The notes under the pieces: generated by a model
Told to the model about the DNA's origin: nothing
Seen by the model: the letters and a program-made list of their open reading frames with translations, nothing else
Databases searched by the model: none
NCBI GenBank assembly: GCA_035649275.1
Contig: DASRJW010000119.1
Location: forward strand, 1-60,956
Source: Candidatus Krumholzibacteriia bacterium
GTDB taxonomy: Bacteria; Krumholzibacteriota; Krumholzibacteriia; G020349025
Direction of reading: 5' to 3'
DNA length: 60,956 bases
In this document: positions 1 to 7,514 of the stretch, in pieces
Layout: each line of letters opens with the position of its first letter
How positions within the stretch are numbered: the stretch's first letter is position 1
Translations under genes and position numbers: made by a program

Positions 1-171
1 CTCACCGGTGATGGGCAGATCGGGCGCCGCGCAGCCGTAGCCCACGTAGGGGCCGTCGGTCTCGAGGCGGACGAAGACGTTGGTCGTGGACTCGATGCTC
101 TCGTAAGCGATGGCGTAGGGCTCGGAGAGCCGCATCGTCACCGGCCAGGCTTCGACACGCGTGATCTTCAT
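1..171 (-). CDS. Enolase-superfamily enzyme (mandelate racemase/muconate lactonizing type), N-terminal part only
   Basis: Only the first 57 codons are in the window; the gene runs off the left edge. The protein begins MKITRVEAWPVTMRLSEPYA, the usual opening of the N-terminal capping domain of mandelate racemase/muconate lactonizing enzymes, a family that includes L-Ala-D/L-Glu dipeptide epimerases and the N-acetyl-glutamate racemase DgcA. The catalytic barrel lies outside, so the substrate cannot be read. The gene is last in a minus-strand cluster with a PP-loop/creatininase fusion, a DUF1611 protein and a PLP enzyme. DUF1611 (DgcN) proteins are known partners of enolase-superfamily racemases, which makes a racemase or epimerase role the best guess. 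It is separated from the upstream gene by a long inverted repeat. Family call fairly sure; substrate not. Confidence 0.75.
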   Translation of the reverse strand, partial: MKITRVEAWPVTMRLSEPYAIAYESIESTTNVFVRLETDGPYVGYGCAAPDLPITGE

Positions 172-183
172 GCCACGAACCCT

Positions 184-306
184 TCGAGGGAGGCGCACGC
201 ACCCTCACGGGCGAGTTACGCGGGCGGCCGAGTGATCGCCAGGAGTGAGGGGCTGCTTCCGCCCGGCGTTGTTTGAGCCCCGTGAGGGTGCGTGCGCCTC
301 CCTCGA
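184..306. repeat. Long perfect inverted repeat between two genes
   Basis: Positions 185-210 and 280-305 are perfect 26-base reverse complements, and one further base pair forms at each end (184/306 and 211/279). The loop is about 67 bases. It fills most of the gap between the stop of the PP-loop/creatininase gene and the start of the enolase-superfamily gene. There is no T-run after either arm, so it is not a standard intrinsic terminator. It could be an RNA processing or stabilising hairpin within a shared transcript, or a small palindromic mobile element. A 9-base direct repeat (GTGATCTTC) lies just outside each arm, at 161-169 and 311-319. Confidence 0.85.
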
Positions 307-337
307 GCCGGGTGATCTTCGTGAGTTGCGCCGCCCC

Positions 338-2917
338 TCAGTAGCGGGTTTGGTAGATCTCGTCCAGGCTCATGCCCTTCAGGTGCTCCACGAGCTCCAC
401 CAGATTGCGCACCATGACCTCCCACATCTTCTCGCCTTTCTCGCGGCTCGCTTTCGTGGGATCGCCGAGCACGCCACTCGAGGAAAGGCGGGCCGTGCGG
501 GCGTACCAAGTGATGCTGCGCTTGGAGGTGAAGTCCAGGTAGTCGCTGGAGAACTTCGGCACGAGCTTGCGCGCCTTGTCGAGCCGCACGAGTTCGGGAC
601 GCGTGGCGAGCGTGGTGCTCGTCTCGATCTCGCCGGCGTGCACGTCATTCGGCGTCTCCGCCATGGAATTCACATCGGCGTCGCTCGTCTCCCCCGTGTC
701 CACGCAGGTGAAGATGTGAGCGTCGCGGTTGATTAACTGTGCGGCGAAGTGCAGGGCCGGGGAGTTACCGCCGTGGCCGTTGAGCACGATGAGCTTGGTG
801 ATGCCCTGCCGCGCCAGATTCATGCCGATCTCGTAGACCAGGCGCGACAGCGTTTCAGGGCCGATGCTCACAGTGCCAGCGAAATCCTCGTGATGATAGG
901 ACACGCCGTAAGGGATGAGGGGCAGAACGAGGGGTCTCGGCTCCTTGCAGCGCGCCGCCACCTCACGTCCCAAGTGCTCGGCATCGTAGGAATCCGTGTC
1001 GAGAGGCAGATGGGGGCCGTGCTGCTCGATGGCGCCCACCGGCAGCAACGCCACGTCCACCTTGCGCAGCCGCTCCTTCGCTTCCGGCCAGGTGAGCTCA
1101 CCCCAGAGGAAACGCTCCGGCGTCGGCGAGCGCTCCGGAGCAGACCCATCGGGCTTCGCCTGGTCGGGTGGTGCCTGGGGACCGACAGAATGCCGCGCCT
1201 GTGATTCGGCGGAATCGTGCGCCCGAGAGGCGACGAGAAGTGACGCTTGGGGACCCACCGAAGGCTGTGCTTGGGGACCAGCGGGATGTGCCGCCCGGTT
1301 CACCTCGACGAAGGCGTCGCAACGCACCCAGGCCCGCCCTTCGCGACGCACCGCGCCCTTCGCGTGGCTCAGATAGATGCGGAGCAAGCGCTCCTGCAGG
1401 TCCTCCGGGATGTCGTCGAGAGGCGAGCGCTCCGGATCGAGCCGCAGCTGCATGACCTCGGGATGGCTGCGCGGCCGCAGTACGCCCTCGCCGGCCGGCA
1501 GCCGCCCCTTCTGCTGCAGCACGTAGAGGACGTGCGAGGCACAGTCGGCTTCCTGATGCACGCCGGCAGTGGCCAGGGCCCGGAGACAGTTCTCCACCTG
1601 CGCCGGCGTGTAGCCGCAGAGCGCAGGATCGACGGTCGACGCCACCAGCATCCCCACGATCCGCCTGCACTTCTCGCACTTGCCGCAGGGACGCACGCGC
1701 CCATCCTCCAGGTGCGCCGCATGGCACGACACCTGGTGCACGAAGAGATCGGGGTACCGCCGCGCCAGGATCTTCTGCACCAGGAACTCCGACAGCGGCC
1801 GCAGCAAGGAGAACTGCCGCACTCCCCAGCCCCGACGCTGGAAATAGCGGCTCAGCTCGCGGTCGAAGAACCGACTTTGGTCGTAGAGGCCGTCGTAGTG
1901 GGAGATGCCCTGGAAAACGGCGCGTCTCGTGGTGTCGTACTCGTCGCCGATGACGAGCCGGCCGATGCCGCGCTTGCGGAGGAGCGGCAGGGCGCCGAAG
2001 AGGAACACCGCCACCGTCCACAGGCGGATCGGGTAGTCGTCGGCGCGTACGCTGAGGAAATCCGGGCGGATGAAGGGCAGGTGCCGTTTGAACCAAGCGA
2101 AGACCCGGTCCGAGTTCGTCCACACTCGCGCGGTGCCGGGATGCTCCACAGCGAGATGCTTGTAAGCGTTGCGCGCCGTCAGCCAGTGGTTTCCCGACTC
2201 GTTGATGAAGATCGGATGCAACTCCTGGCCGATCTCGCGCAGGAGACCGAAGGAGAGCAGGCTGTCCTTGCCGCCACTGGAGAGCACGGCGACACTCTCC
2301 TGGCGGGCGCTCCAGCCGGCAGTGGCCCGCGCATCGTCGTTACTGGGAGGCCGCCGGCGCGGTGCGGTGCCCACCGACTCATTCGTGAAGCGCAAGCGCG
2401 CGTGCGTCCAGCGCGACGGTCGCACCACGGGCAACGACGCCGCCGGGCCAAGGAGGAACGGGTTCGGCTGCAGGAACTTTTTGACCGCGATCTCGCGCGA
2501 GGTGTTTTCCATCATCTTCTCGATGAAGTCGCGGTCGGCGGCGTCGTAGTCCCCGTGGAAGACGATCTCTTCGCAGAAGAGGCCGTAGTTGATCGCGATT
2601 TGCGCCGCCATCATCCGAGCGAGGGCTAGGCCTTCGGGATCGGAGGGATCGAAAACCTCTTCTTCGTAACGGTAGATGTGCTCCGTGCTGGCTGCCTTGC
2701 CCTTGCGGATGAGGGTGTAAGGAGTGACGAGGCGGTGCGGTTCGAGGCGCACCGGGCCGACCTCGAGACGGTCGATCACGTGCAGACAATTCCAGGCATC
2801 CGCTCCGCCAGAGGCTGCTGCGGGGACCGGGCGGGCGTGGCGGCGGCCCCCGGACTTCCGGCTCGCGGCCGGAGAAGCGACAGGTGGACGCCGGAGTGTC
2901 TTTTTCTTGGGCGGCAT
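338..2917 (-). CDS. Fusion protein: PP-loop ATP pyrophosphatase domain plus creatininase-family amidohydrolase
   Basis: An 859-residue protein. The first half carries a PP-loop signature, SSGGKDS at about 213-219, followed by a CGKCEKC cluster at about 411-417 with another Cys near 398. This is a QueC-like arrangement in which ATP would be used to adenylate a substrate and the cysteines could hold zinc. After a low-complexity linker (about 540-600, with repeated SVGPQA units) comes a creatininase-type domain with EQHGPHLPLDTD near 631-642, NGHGGN near 713-718 and HAGEIETS near 760-767, matching the metal ligands of that hydrolase fold. The start at 2917 was chosen because the extension upstream looks like translated non-coding sequence. 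Domain calls are firm. The joint function is unknown; neighbours (DUF1611, enolase superfamily, PLP enzyme) suggest modified amino-acid or peptide chemistry. Confidence 0.8.
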   Translation of the reverse strand: MPPKKKTLRRPPVASPAASRKSGGRRHARPVPAAASGGADAWNCLHVIDRLEVGPVRLEPHRLVTPYTLIRKGKAASTEHIYRYEEEVFDPSDPEGLALARMMAAQIAINYGLFCEEIVFHGDYDAADRDFIEKMMENTSREIAVKKFLQPNPFLLGPAASLPVVRPSRWTHARLRFTNESVGTAPRRRPPSNDDARATAGWSARQESVAVLSSGGKDSLLSFGLLREIGQELHPIFINESGNHWLTARNAYKHLAVEHPGTARVWTNSDRVFAWFKRHLPFIRPDFLSVRADDYPIRLWTVAVFLFGALPLLRKRGIGRLVIGDEYDTTRRAVFQGISHYDGLYDQSRFFDRELSRYFQRRGWGVRQFSLLRPLSEFLVQKILARRYPDLFVHQVSCHAAHLEDGRVRPCGKCEKCRRIVGMLVASTVDPALCGYTPAQVENCLRALATAGVHQEADCASHVLYVLQQKGRLPAGEGVLRPRSHPEVMQLRLDPERSPLDDIPEDLQERLLRIYLSHAKGAVRREGRAWVRCDAFVEVNRAAHPAGPQAQPSVGPQASLLVASRAHDSAESQARHSVGPQAPPDQAKPDGSAPERSPTPERFLWGELTWPEAKERLRKVDVALLPVGAIEQHGPHLPLDTDSYDAEHLGREVAARCKEPRPLVLPLIPYGVSYHHEDFAGTVSIGPETLSRLVYEIGMNLARQGITKLIVLNGHGGNSPALHFAAQLINRDAHIFTCVDTGETSDADVNSMAETPNDVHAGEIETSTTLATRPELVRLDKARKLVPKFSSDYLDFTSKRSITWYARTARLSSSGVLGDPTKASREKGEKMWEVMVRNLVELVEHLKGMSLDEIYQTRY

Positions 2918-3191
2918 CGTGGGTTCGAACCTCGCTGGACGCTTCCCGGCCGCTCCGCGGGCGGTGGCGAAGCCACACCCGAGGACGAGCACGCCGGGTG
3001 CCGGAGTCGCGGGGATTATCTCAGTGAGGGGGCTCGGCCGTCACGCAGCGTGCAGGCGTTCCAGTCACCCCCAGGGGTGTCAGGAAGGCCCCGATATCGT
3101 CGACGCGTGCGGGACAAAATGGAGGAGTTCCGGGGCGGCGATGCTACACTCCCCAGCGACGCCGCAGACTCCGACCCCCCCGGTGTTTCCT

Positions 3192-4175
3192 ATGAGCGTT
3201 CAAGTCCGCATGCCGTCCCTGATCGACCGTACTTATCTTCGGGTCGCCGGCAGCTCGTGGCGCATTCGCCAGCACACTTCTCGTATCGTTCGACTGCACG
3301 GCCCGTCGGCGAGCCTCAAGGTTCCGATCATCAACGGCGTGGGTTACGGCAACATCGAGGTGGAACGGGAGGTTCTGTACCCCCTGCTTGCCTGGCTCAC
3401 CCATTGCCGGAAAGGGACGTTTATCGATGTCGGCGCCAACATTGGCCAAACTCTCCTGGTCACGCTGGTCGCGGGCCAGCTGCACCGCTACATCGGCTTC
3501 GAACCGAGCTCTTGTTGTTGTGCCTATCTGCACCGCTTGCTCGAACTGAACGGTCTGCGACACTGTCAGATACTGCCCGTCGGCTTGTCCGATCGGGTTC
3601 GCATCGCCGAGCTGCATTACAACGTCGACTATGACGTCTGTGCCAGCACGACGCCGGGATTCCGCCCCAAGGCTTTCTTTCAAAGCCGCGAGCATGTCGT
3701 CCTCATGCCCGGCGACGAGGTCTTGCGCCGTTGCGAACTGGACGAAATCGGCATGATCAAGATCGATGTCGAGGGTGGGGAGCTCGAGGTCGTCCGGGGC
3801 CTGCGCGAGACGATCGCGAGACACAAGCCGATCCTGTTGCTGGAAGTCCTGCCTTATCTCCATCTCGAGACCGACGCGAGGGTCTTCCCTGAAATCACCA
3901 CGGCCGAGAGGCAGGACATCGTCGCCGAACGGAAGCGGCGGACGGAGGCCTTGGAGGCGTTCGTTCGCGACCTGGGGTACGGGTTGTATCGGATCGAAGA
4001 AAACGGTGACCTTACCCCGACTCCTTGGATGCGAGCCGAAGGTCCGGAGCAACGCACGGAAATGAACTTCCTCGCCCTGCACGACTGCGAGAAGGCGGAA
4101 TTCGAAGCCGGAGCGTCGGGGCGGCTGAGGCGGCCAGCGGGCTCTCCAGTGCTGCAGCATTCCCAGCCGGCTTGA
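3192..4175 (+). CDS. FkbM-family SAM-dependent methyltransferase
   Basis: A 327-residue protein with the FkbM methyltransferase layout: GTFIDVGANIGQ (about 75-86) is the SAM-binding motif I, an acidic residue follows in the YIGFEPS strand, and MIKIDVEGGELEVVRG with HKPILLLEVLP is the hallmark motif of the family. Members O-methylate sugars, lipids or secondary metabolites. The start was set at the ATG preceding SVQVRMPSL; an ATG six codons later (3210) is possible. It is the only plus-strand gene in the left cluster, lying back to back with the PP-loop/creatininase gene and facing the DUF1611 gene, so it is probably transcribed independently. No signal peptide seen. The substrate cannot be inferred. 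Confidence 0.85.
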   Translation: MSVQVRMPSLIDRTYLRVAGSSWRIRQHTSRIVRLHGPSASLKVPIINGVGYGNIEVEREVLYPLLAWLTHCRKGTFIDVGANIGQTLLVTLVAGQLHRYIGFEPSSCCCAYLHRLLELNGLRHCQILPVGLSDRVRIAELHYNVDYDVCASTTPGFRPKAFFQSREHVVLMPGDEVLRRCELDEIGMIKIDVEGGELEVVRGLRETIARHKPILLLEVLPYLHLETDARVFPEITTAERQDIVAERKRRTEALEAFVRDLGYGLYRIEENGDLTPTPWMRAEGPEQRTEMNFLALHDCEKAEFEAGASGRLRRPAGSPVLQHSQPA

Positions 4176-4241
4176 TGCATCCTCGTGCCTACCGACCCCT
4201 CGGGCAAGCGAGCGGTCCGCACCCATTCGATTCGGGATGCT

Positions 4242-5351
4242 TCAGCGGGAGGACTCGGCGGTGAGCCCGGGAGCTTGCCGCTGCAGCCAGGGGCCGAGGG
4301 CAGTCAGGACGGGGCTGACGCCGTCGCCAAGGGGGTCGCAAGCGGGCAGGCCCGTTTCGTTGCGGATGGCGGCGCATGCAGCGGGGATCTCCGCCGGTGC
4401 GAGACCCTCGTGGTTCACGGTGATCGCGACCACGGGCTTGCCGCCGATGAGCTCGACCGCCTGGATCTGCTGTGGCAGCGAGTGCAATGGATAACCCGGG
4501 AAGCCGTCGTACTCCCGGCGCGCCGGTGCATGCTGGAGGATGATGACATCGGGCCTGCCGGCGGCGAGGATCTCGTAACCGCCGGGGTAGGCGGGATTCA
4601 TTAGACTCCCCTGTCCCTCGATGACGATCACTTGAGCGCCCGATTCCTTCCACGCGCTCCACACCGCGTGCTCGATCTCGCCGGCGACGAAGTCGTTCAC
4701 TAAAGAGTCGAGGACGATGCTGTGACGGGCGCCCTGCATCCACGCGGTTTGCCCGGTGCCGACGAGCTCGGTCCTCCATCCGGACGCCTGCAGTGCGTCG
4801 ACCAGGATCCAGGCGGTAGTGCGCTTGCCGATGGCGCTGTCGGTGCCGAGGACGGCGATCTTGAGGCTCGTCACCGCCTCGATCTTGCCGCTGAAGAAGT
4901 GGAGCGTACTGCGGTCGGGAGGCCGACGCACGTCGCGCAGGCGTGCCCCCGACGTTGCCGCGAGCGCCCGCATCCCCGGATCGTCGCCGAGGAAGTCGTG
5001 CAGGCCCGAGTCGACGTGCAGCCCAGCGCGCAGCGCCGTCATGATCTCGCCCCGCGCCGCCGGCGGCAGGCGCCCGCCGTCCGGGGCGAGGCCGACGACG
5101 AGGTGCGTCGCCGGACGGCCCGAGGCCGACGTCGCCGCGATGGCTTCCTCCACGCTCGCATGGATCGGGATCCCCGCCGGCCGGCCGTCAAGGATCGCCC
5201 CGGCATCGGCGCCGGCGTGGCGGGCGTCGACGACGCAGCGCACCCGGTAACGCCGCGTGCGGCGCACGAGTCCGTGCGCCGTCTTGCCGTTGGTGGTTCC
5301 GAAGGCGCCCTGGCAGTAGACGATCGCGTCCCCTTCGGGCAGGGCGCTCAC
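4242..5351 (-). CDS. DUF1611/DgcN-like protein with C-terminal P-loop
   Basis: A 369-residue protein with the two-part DUF1611 layout: an N-terminal Rossmann-like half and a C-terminal NTPase-like half with GTDSAIGKRTT at about 169-179 and EGQGSL near 245-250. Characterised relatives (DgcN) act as D-glutamate N-acetyltransferases together with an enolase-superfamily racemase (DgcA); others are unassigned. The start is a GTG that overlaps the stop of the PLP-enzyme gene by three bases (GTGA), a translational-coupling arrangement; the longer open frame upstream is Arg/Pro-rich and is antisense or out-of-frame to the PLP gene. With an enolase-superfamily gene two genes downstream, a role in amino-acid racemisation or N-acylation is plausible but not shown. 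Confidence 0.8.
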   Translation of the reverse strand: MSALPEGDAIVYCQGAFGTTNGKTAHGLVRRTRRYRVRCVVDARHAGADAGAILDGRPAGIPIHASVEEAIAATSASGRPATHLVVGLAPDGGRLPPAARGEIMTALRAGLHVDSGLHDFLGDDPGMRALAATSGARLRDVRRPPDRSTLHFFSGKIEAVTSLKIAVLGTDSAIGKRTTAWILVDALQASGWRTELVGTGQTAWMQGARHSIVLDSLVNDFVAGEIEHAVWSAWKESGAQVIVIEGQGSLMNPAYPGGYEILAAGRPDVIILQHAPARREYDGFPGYPLHSLPQQIQAVELIGGKPVVAITVNHEGLAPAEIPAACAAIRNETGLPACDPLGDGVSPVLTALGPWLQRQAPGLTAESSR

Positions 5352-6526
5352 GCCTTTCTCCCAGTGAGGATGACGATGTAGCGGTCGCCGGGGAGCGGGT
5401 CCCGCCGGTGGCGCTCGAGGAGCGCCACGAGGCCGGCGGTCGAGGCAGGCAGCACGTTCAAACCCTCGCGCTCGCGGATCAGCTTGGCGAAGTCGAGCAA
5501 CGACTTGTCGGAGGCGTTGGCTGCCCAACCGTCGGTCTGGCGCACGGCGGTGAGGGCGTGGTCGCCGTCGATGGAGTGCCAGTTGATGAGGGGCTCGTTG
5601 ATCGGGGTCTCGCGCACGAAGCGCGGGTGCAGGTTCTCGCAGCGCGGGTTGCGGTTCAGCCACGCCTGGACGATGGGGTTCTTGCGGAAGGACGAACCCG
5701 CCACGATGCGCGGGACACGCGAGGTCTTGCCACGCCGGTAGAGGCTGACGAAACCCTTGTGGATTCCAGCCAGAGTGGTGCCGTTCGACACCGGCACGGC
5801 CACCACGGCCGGGGCGTCGCGCAGATCATCGTAGATCTCGTAGGCGATCTCGCCGTAGGCCCGCAGATGGATGGACGTGTTCGGGCCCCCGGGGTTGGCA
5901 TCATAGATCTCCTCGACCTCGGCGCGGGCGCGGGAGAGCGCCACGGCTTCCTCGTAGTCTTCCCCGGCCCGGACGATGGTTGCCCCGCGCTCCTCGATCT
6001 CCTGCACGCGCTTGGTGTGGTAGTTGAGCGGGATGTAGACGATGCAGCGCAGGCTGCCGAGCTCGGCGGCCACCGACAAGGCGGCGCCGTAGTTGCCGCA
6101 GGTGGCCACCGTCACCGCTTCGTAGCCACGCCGCATGGCGTCGAGCACCTGGGCGAAGGCGATGCGGTCCTTCTGGCTCCCCGACGGGTTGCTGCCCTCG
6201 AATTTGGCGTAGATCTGCCGCAGGCCGAACTCGCGCTCCAGGTTCCGCAAGCGGGTGAGCGCGGTGTCGCCGATCTCCGAGTCGATGATGTCCTCGTAGG
6301 CTTCCAGGCGCTCTACCAGGGGCAAATCGCGATTCGAGGCCTTGCGGCGGTGCGCGTCCAGCTCCGGGACAATGACCTGGCCGCCGTCCAAGACGTAGTA
6401 CTGCGAGCCGAGGTCGATGCCGTTAGCGGTCTCGGTGGTGACGGTGGAGGAGCCGTTGGGCGCCGACGTGGCGGCCGCCGCGGTGTCGGCGGGAGCTCGG
6501 GGGTGAGGATCGGGATCGTCCGGCAT
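5348..6526 (-). CDS. Fold-type II PLP-dependent enzyme, threonine synthase-like
   Basis: A 392-residue protein. SNPSGSQKDR at about 112-121 supplies the PLP Schiff-base lysine (K119), ATCGNYGA near 141-148 is the Thr synthase/cysteine synthase-type substrate loop, and VSNGTTLAG is a phosphate-binding turn. Members do beta- or gamma-elimination and replacement on amino acids. It departs from housekeeping threonine synthase in having an N-terminal low-complexity stretch of about 35 residues and in its setting beside a coupled DUF1611 gene, so a specialised role is likelier than ThrC. The start was picked because a GAGGAAG ribosome site lies about seven bases before it, and upstream codons are not conserved-looking. 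Family call firm; reaction unknown. Confidence 0.8.
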   Translation of the reverse strand: MPDDPDPHPRAPADTAAAATSAPNGSSTVTTETANGIDLGSQYYVLDGGQVIVPELDAHRRKASNRDLPLVERLEAYEDIIDSEIGDTALTRLRNLEREFGLRQIYAKFEGSNPSGSQKDRIAFAQVLDAMRRGYEAVTVATCGNYGAALSVAAELGSLRCIVYIPLNYHTKRVQEIEERGATIVRAGEDYEEAVALSRARAEVEEIYDANPGGPNTSIHLRAYGEIAYEIYDDLRDAPAVVAVPVSNGTTLAGIHKGFVSLYRRGKTSRVPRIVAGSSFRKNPIVQAWLNRNPRCENLHPRFVRETPINEPLINWHSIDGDHALTAVRQTDGWAANASDKSLLDFAKLIREREGLNVLPASTAGLVALLERHRRDPLPGDRYIVILTGRKA

Positions 6527-6617
6527 CGTCTTCCTCGCGTCGGAGGCGTTGCCCGGAAACGAGTTGCTCGTCCGGGAGGCCTCTCCGTCCCGCGCGCTGG
6601 TGGTGCGGGACGGGCGA

Positions 6618-6646
6618 ACAGTAATGCAGTCGCGAGTCGACTTCAA
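6618..6646 (-). promoter_or_regulatory. Candidate sigma70-type promoter for the PLP/DUF1611 genes
   Basis: Read on the minus strand, TTGAAG (6641-6646) and TACTGT (6618-6623) are separated by 17 bases and lie about 90 bases before the PLP-enzyme start. This fits a vegetative promoter. The rest of the 378-base gap (6527-6904) holds no recognisable gene or repeat. Confidence 0.4.
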
Positions 6647-6904
6647 GATGGCGGTGCTCCTCCCGTGTCGTCCAGAGCAAGCTCGGGGCCATTCGCGGGT
6701 CAGGGGGGAAGCAGGGGCTCGTGAACCGGACAGGAACGCCCCGCAGTGTCGATGGACGACGAGGGGCGCTTCATGGTCCTTCCATGTCGCCGTGAGCGAG
6801 TCCTGGAGGGTGTGCATCCTTGCCAATGAAGACGGCCCGAGTGCCTGGATCCGGGGGAAGGGCCGCGCCTGCCAGAGTTCAGGGGGCGCTGGCCGCGCGG
6901 GTGC

Positions 6905-7381
6905 TCATACCGGCGCCTGCGGGCCGGCTTCGACCCACTGGCGCAAGCGCTCGCGCAGGCCGCCGGGGAGGATGCGGGTGGCCACGTCGGTCACCGTGTG
7001 CAGCAACTGCACGATGTCCTCGGGCCCTTCCCAGTGCTGGCGCAGCTTGTCCTCGCCGCTCCGATGCATCAAGCGCAGCAGGCAAATGGCGATGAGGTAG
7101 ATGTCGTCGATCTGGCCGAGGAGCGGGATGAAGTCGGGGAAGATATCGAAGGGGCTCATCGCATAGGCGGCCGCGGCACCGAGGAGGACTTTGTCCAGGA
7201 TCGGCACCTCAGGGTCGGCGAGCAGTCGCCAGACGAGCTGGACGAGTCGCGGCACGAAGGTCGCGAGCTGGCGCCAGCGCTCTTTGTCGCTGGCGGGCGC
7301 GTCCGGCTCTTCGGGCTCCAGCTGCGCCGATTCGCCGCGCTGCCCTTCGGCCTCGTCATCCGGGGGCGTCTCTGAGCTCAT
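6905..7381 (-). CDS. DUF1232 (YkvA-like) small membrane protein
   Basis: About 158 residues. An acidic, low-complexity N-terminus is followed by the DUF1232 core: LDKVLLGAAAAYAMSPFDIF, then PDFIPLLGQIDDIYLIAICL, a short hydrophobic hairpin in which the SPxDxxPD motif is the family signature. Function of the family is unknown; members are usually membrane associated. The ATG at 7381 was preferred to one 22 codons upstream because the extension overlaps the region where the divergent glycosyltransferase gene would need its promoter. It lies head to head with that gene and upstream of, but not obviously co-transcribed with, the PLP/DUF1611 genes. Confidence 0.75.
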   Translation of the reverse strand: MSSETPPDDEAEGQRGESAQLEPEEPDAPASDKERWRQLATFVPRLVQLVWRLLADPEVPILDKVLLGAAAAYAMSPFDIFPDFIPLLGQIDDIYLIAICLLRLMHRSGEDKLRQHWEGPEDIVQLLHTVTDVATRILPGGLRERLRQWVEAGPQAPV

Positions 7382-7466
7382 GATGGTTCCGTCCGGGTTC
7401 GCCTCTCGCACGGCAGGAGGATAATCCGCACCCGCCGCGCCGTCCACCCTTGGTCGGGCGGCGTTT

Positions 7467-7514
7467 TTCCGGCACCATGGCTGGGGGAATTCCCGGCATC
7501 ATGGCCGGGGGGAA
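7467..7514. repeat. Imperfect 23-25 base tandem duplication spanning the start of the glycosyltransferase gene
   Basis: Two adjacent units, 7467-7489 and 7490-7514, match at most positions; each contains an ATG followed by a run of G. The second unit gives an in-frame second start codon, so the encoded N-terminus would read MAGGIPGIMAGG if the first is used. Confidence 0.6.

Noticed and set aside
5352-5663. Upstream extension of the DUF1611 gene
   Set aside because: The extension is an out-of-frame reading of the PLP-enzyme gene, full of Arg/Pro/Ala; the GTGA overlap gives a natural start.
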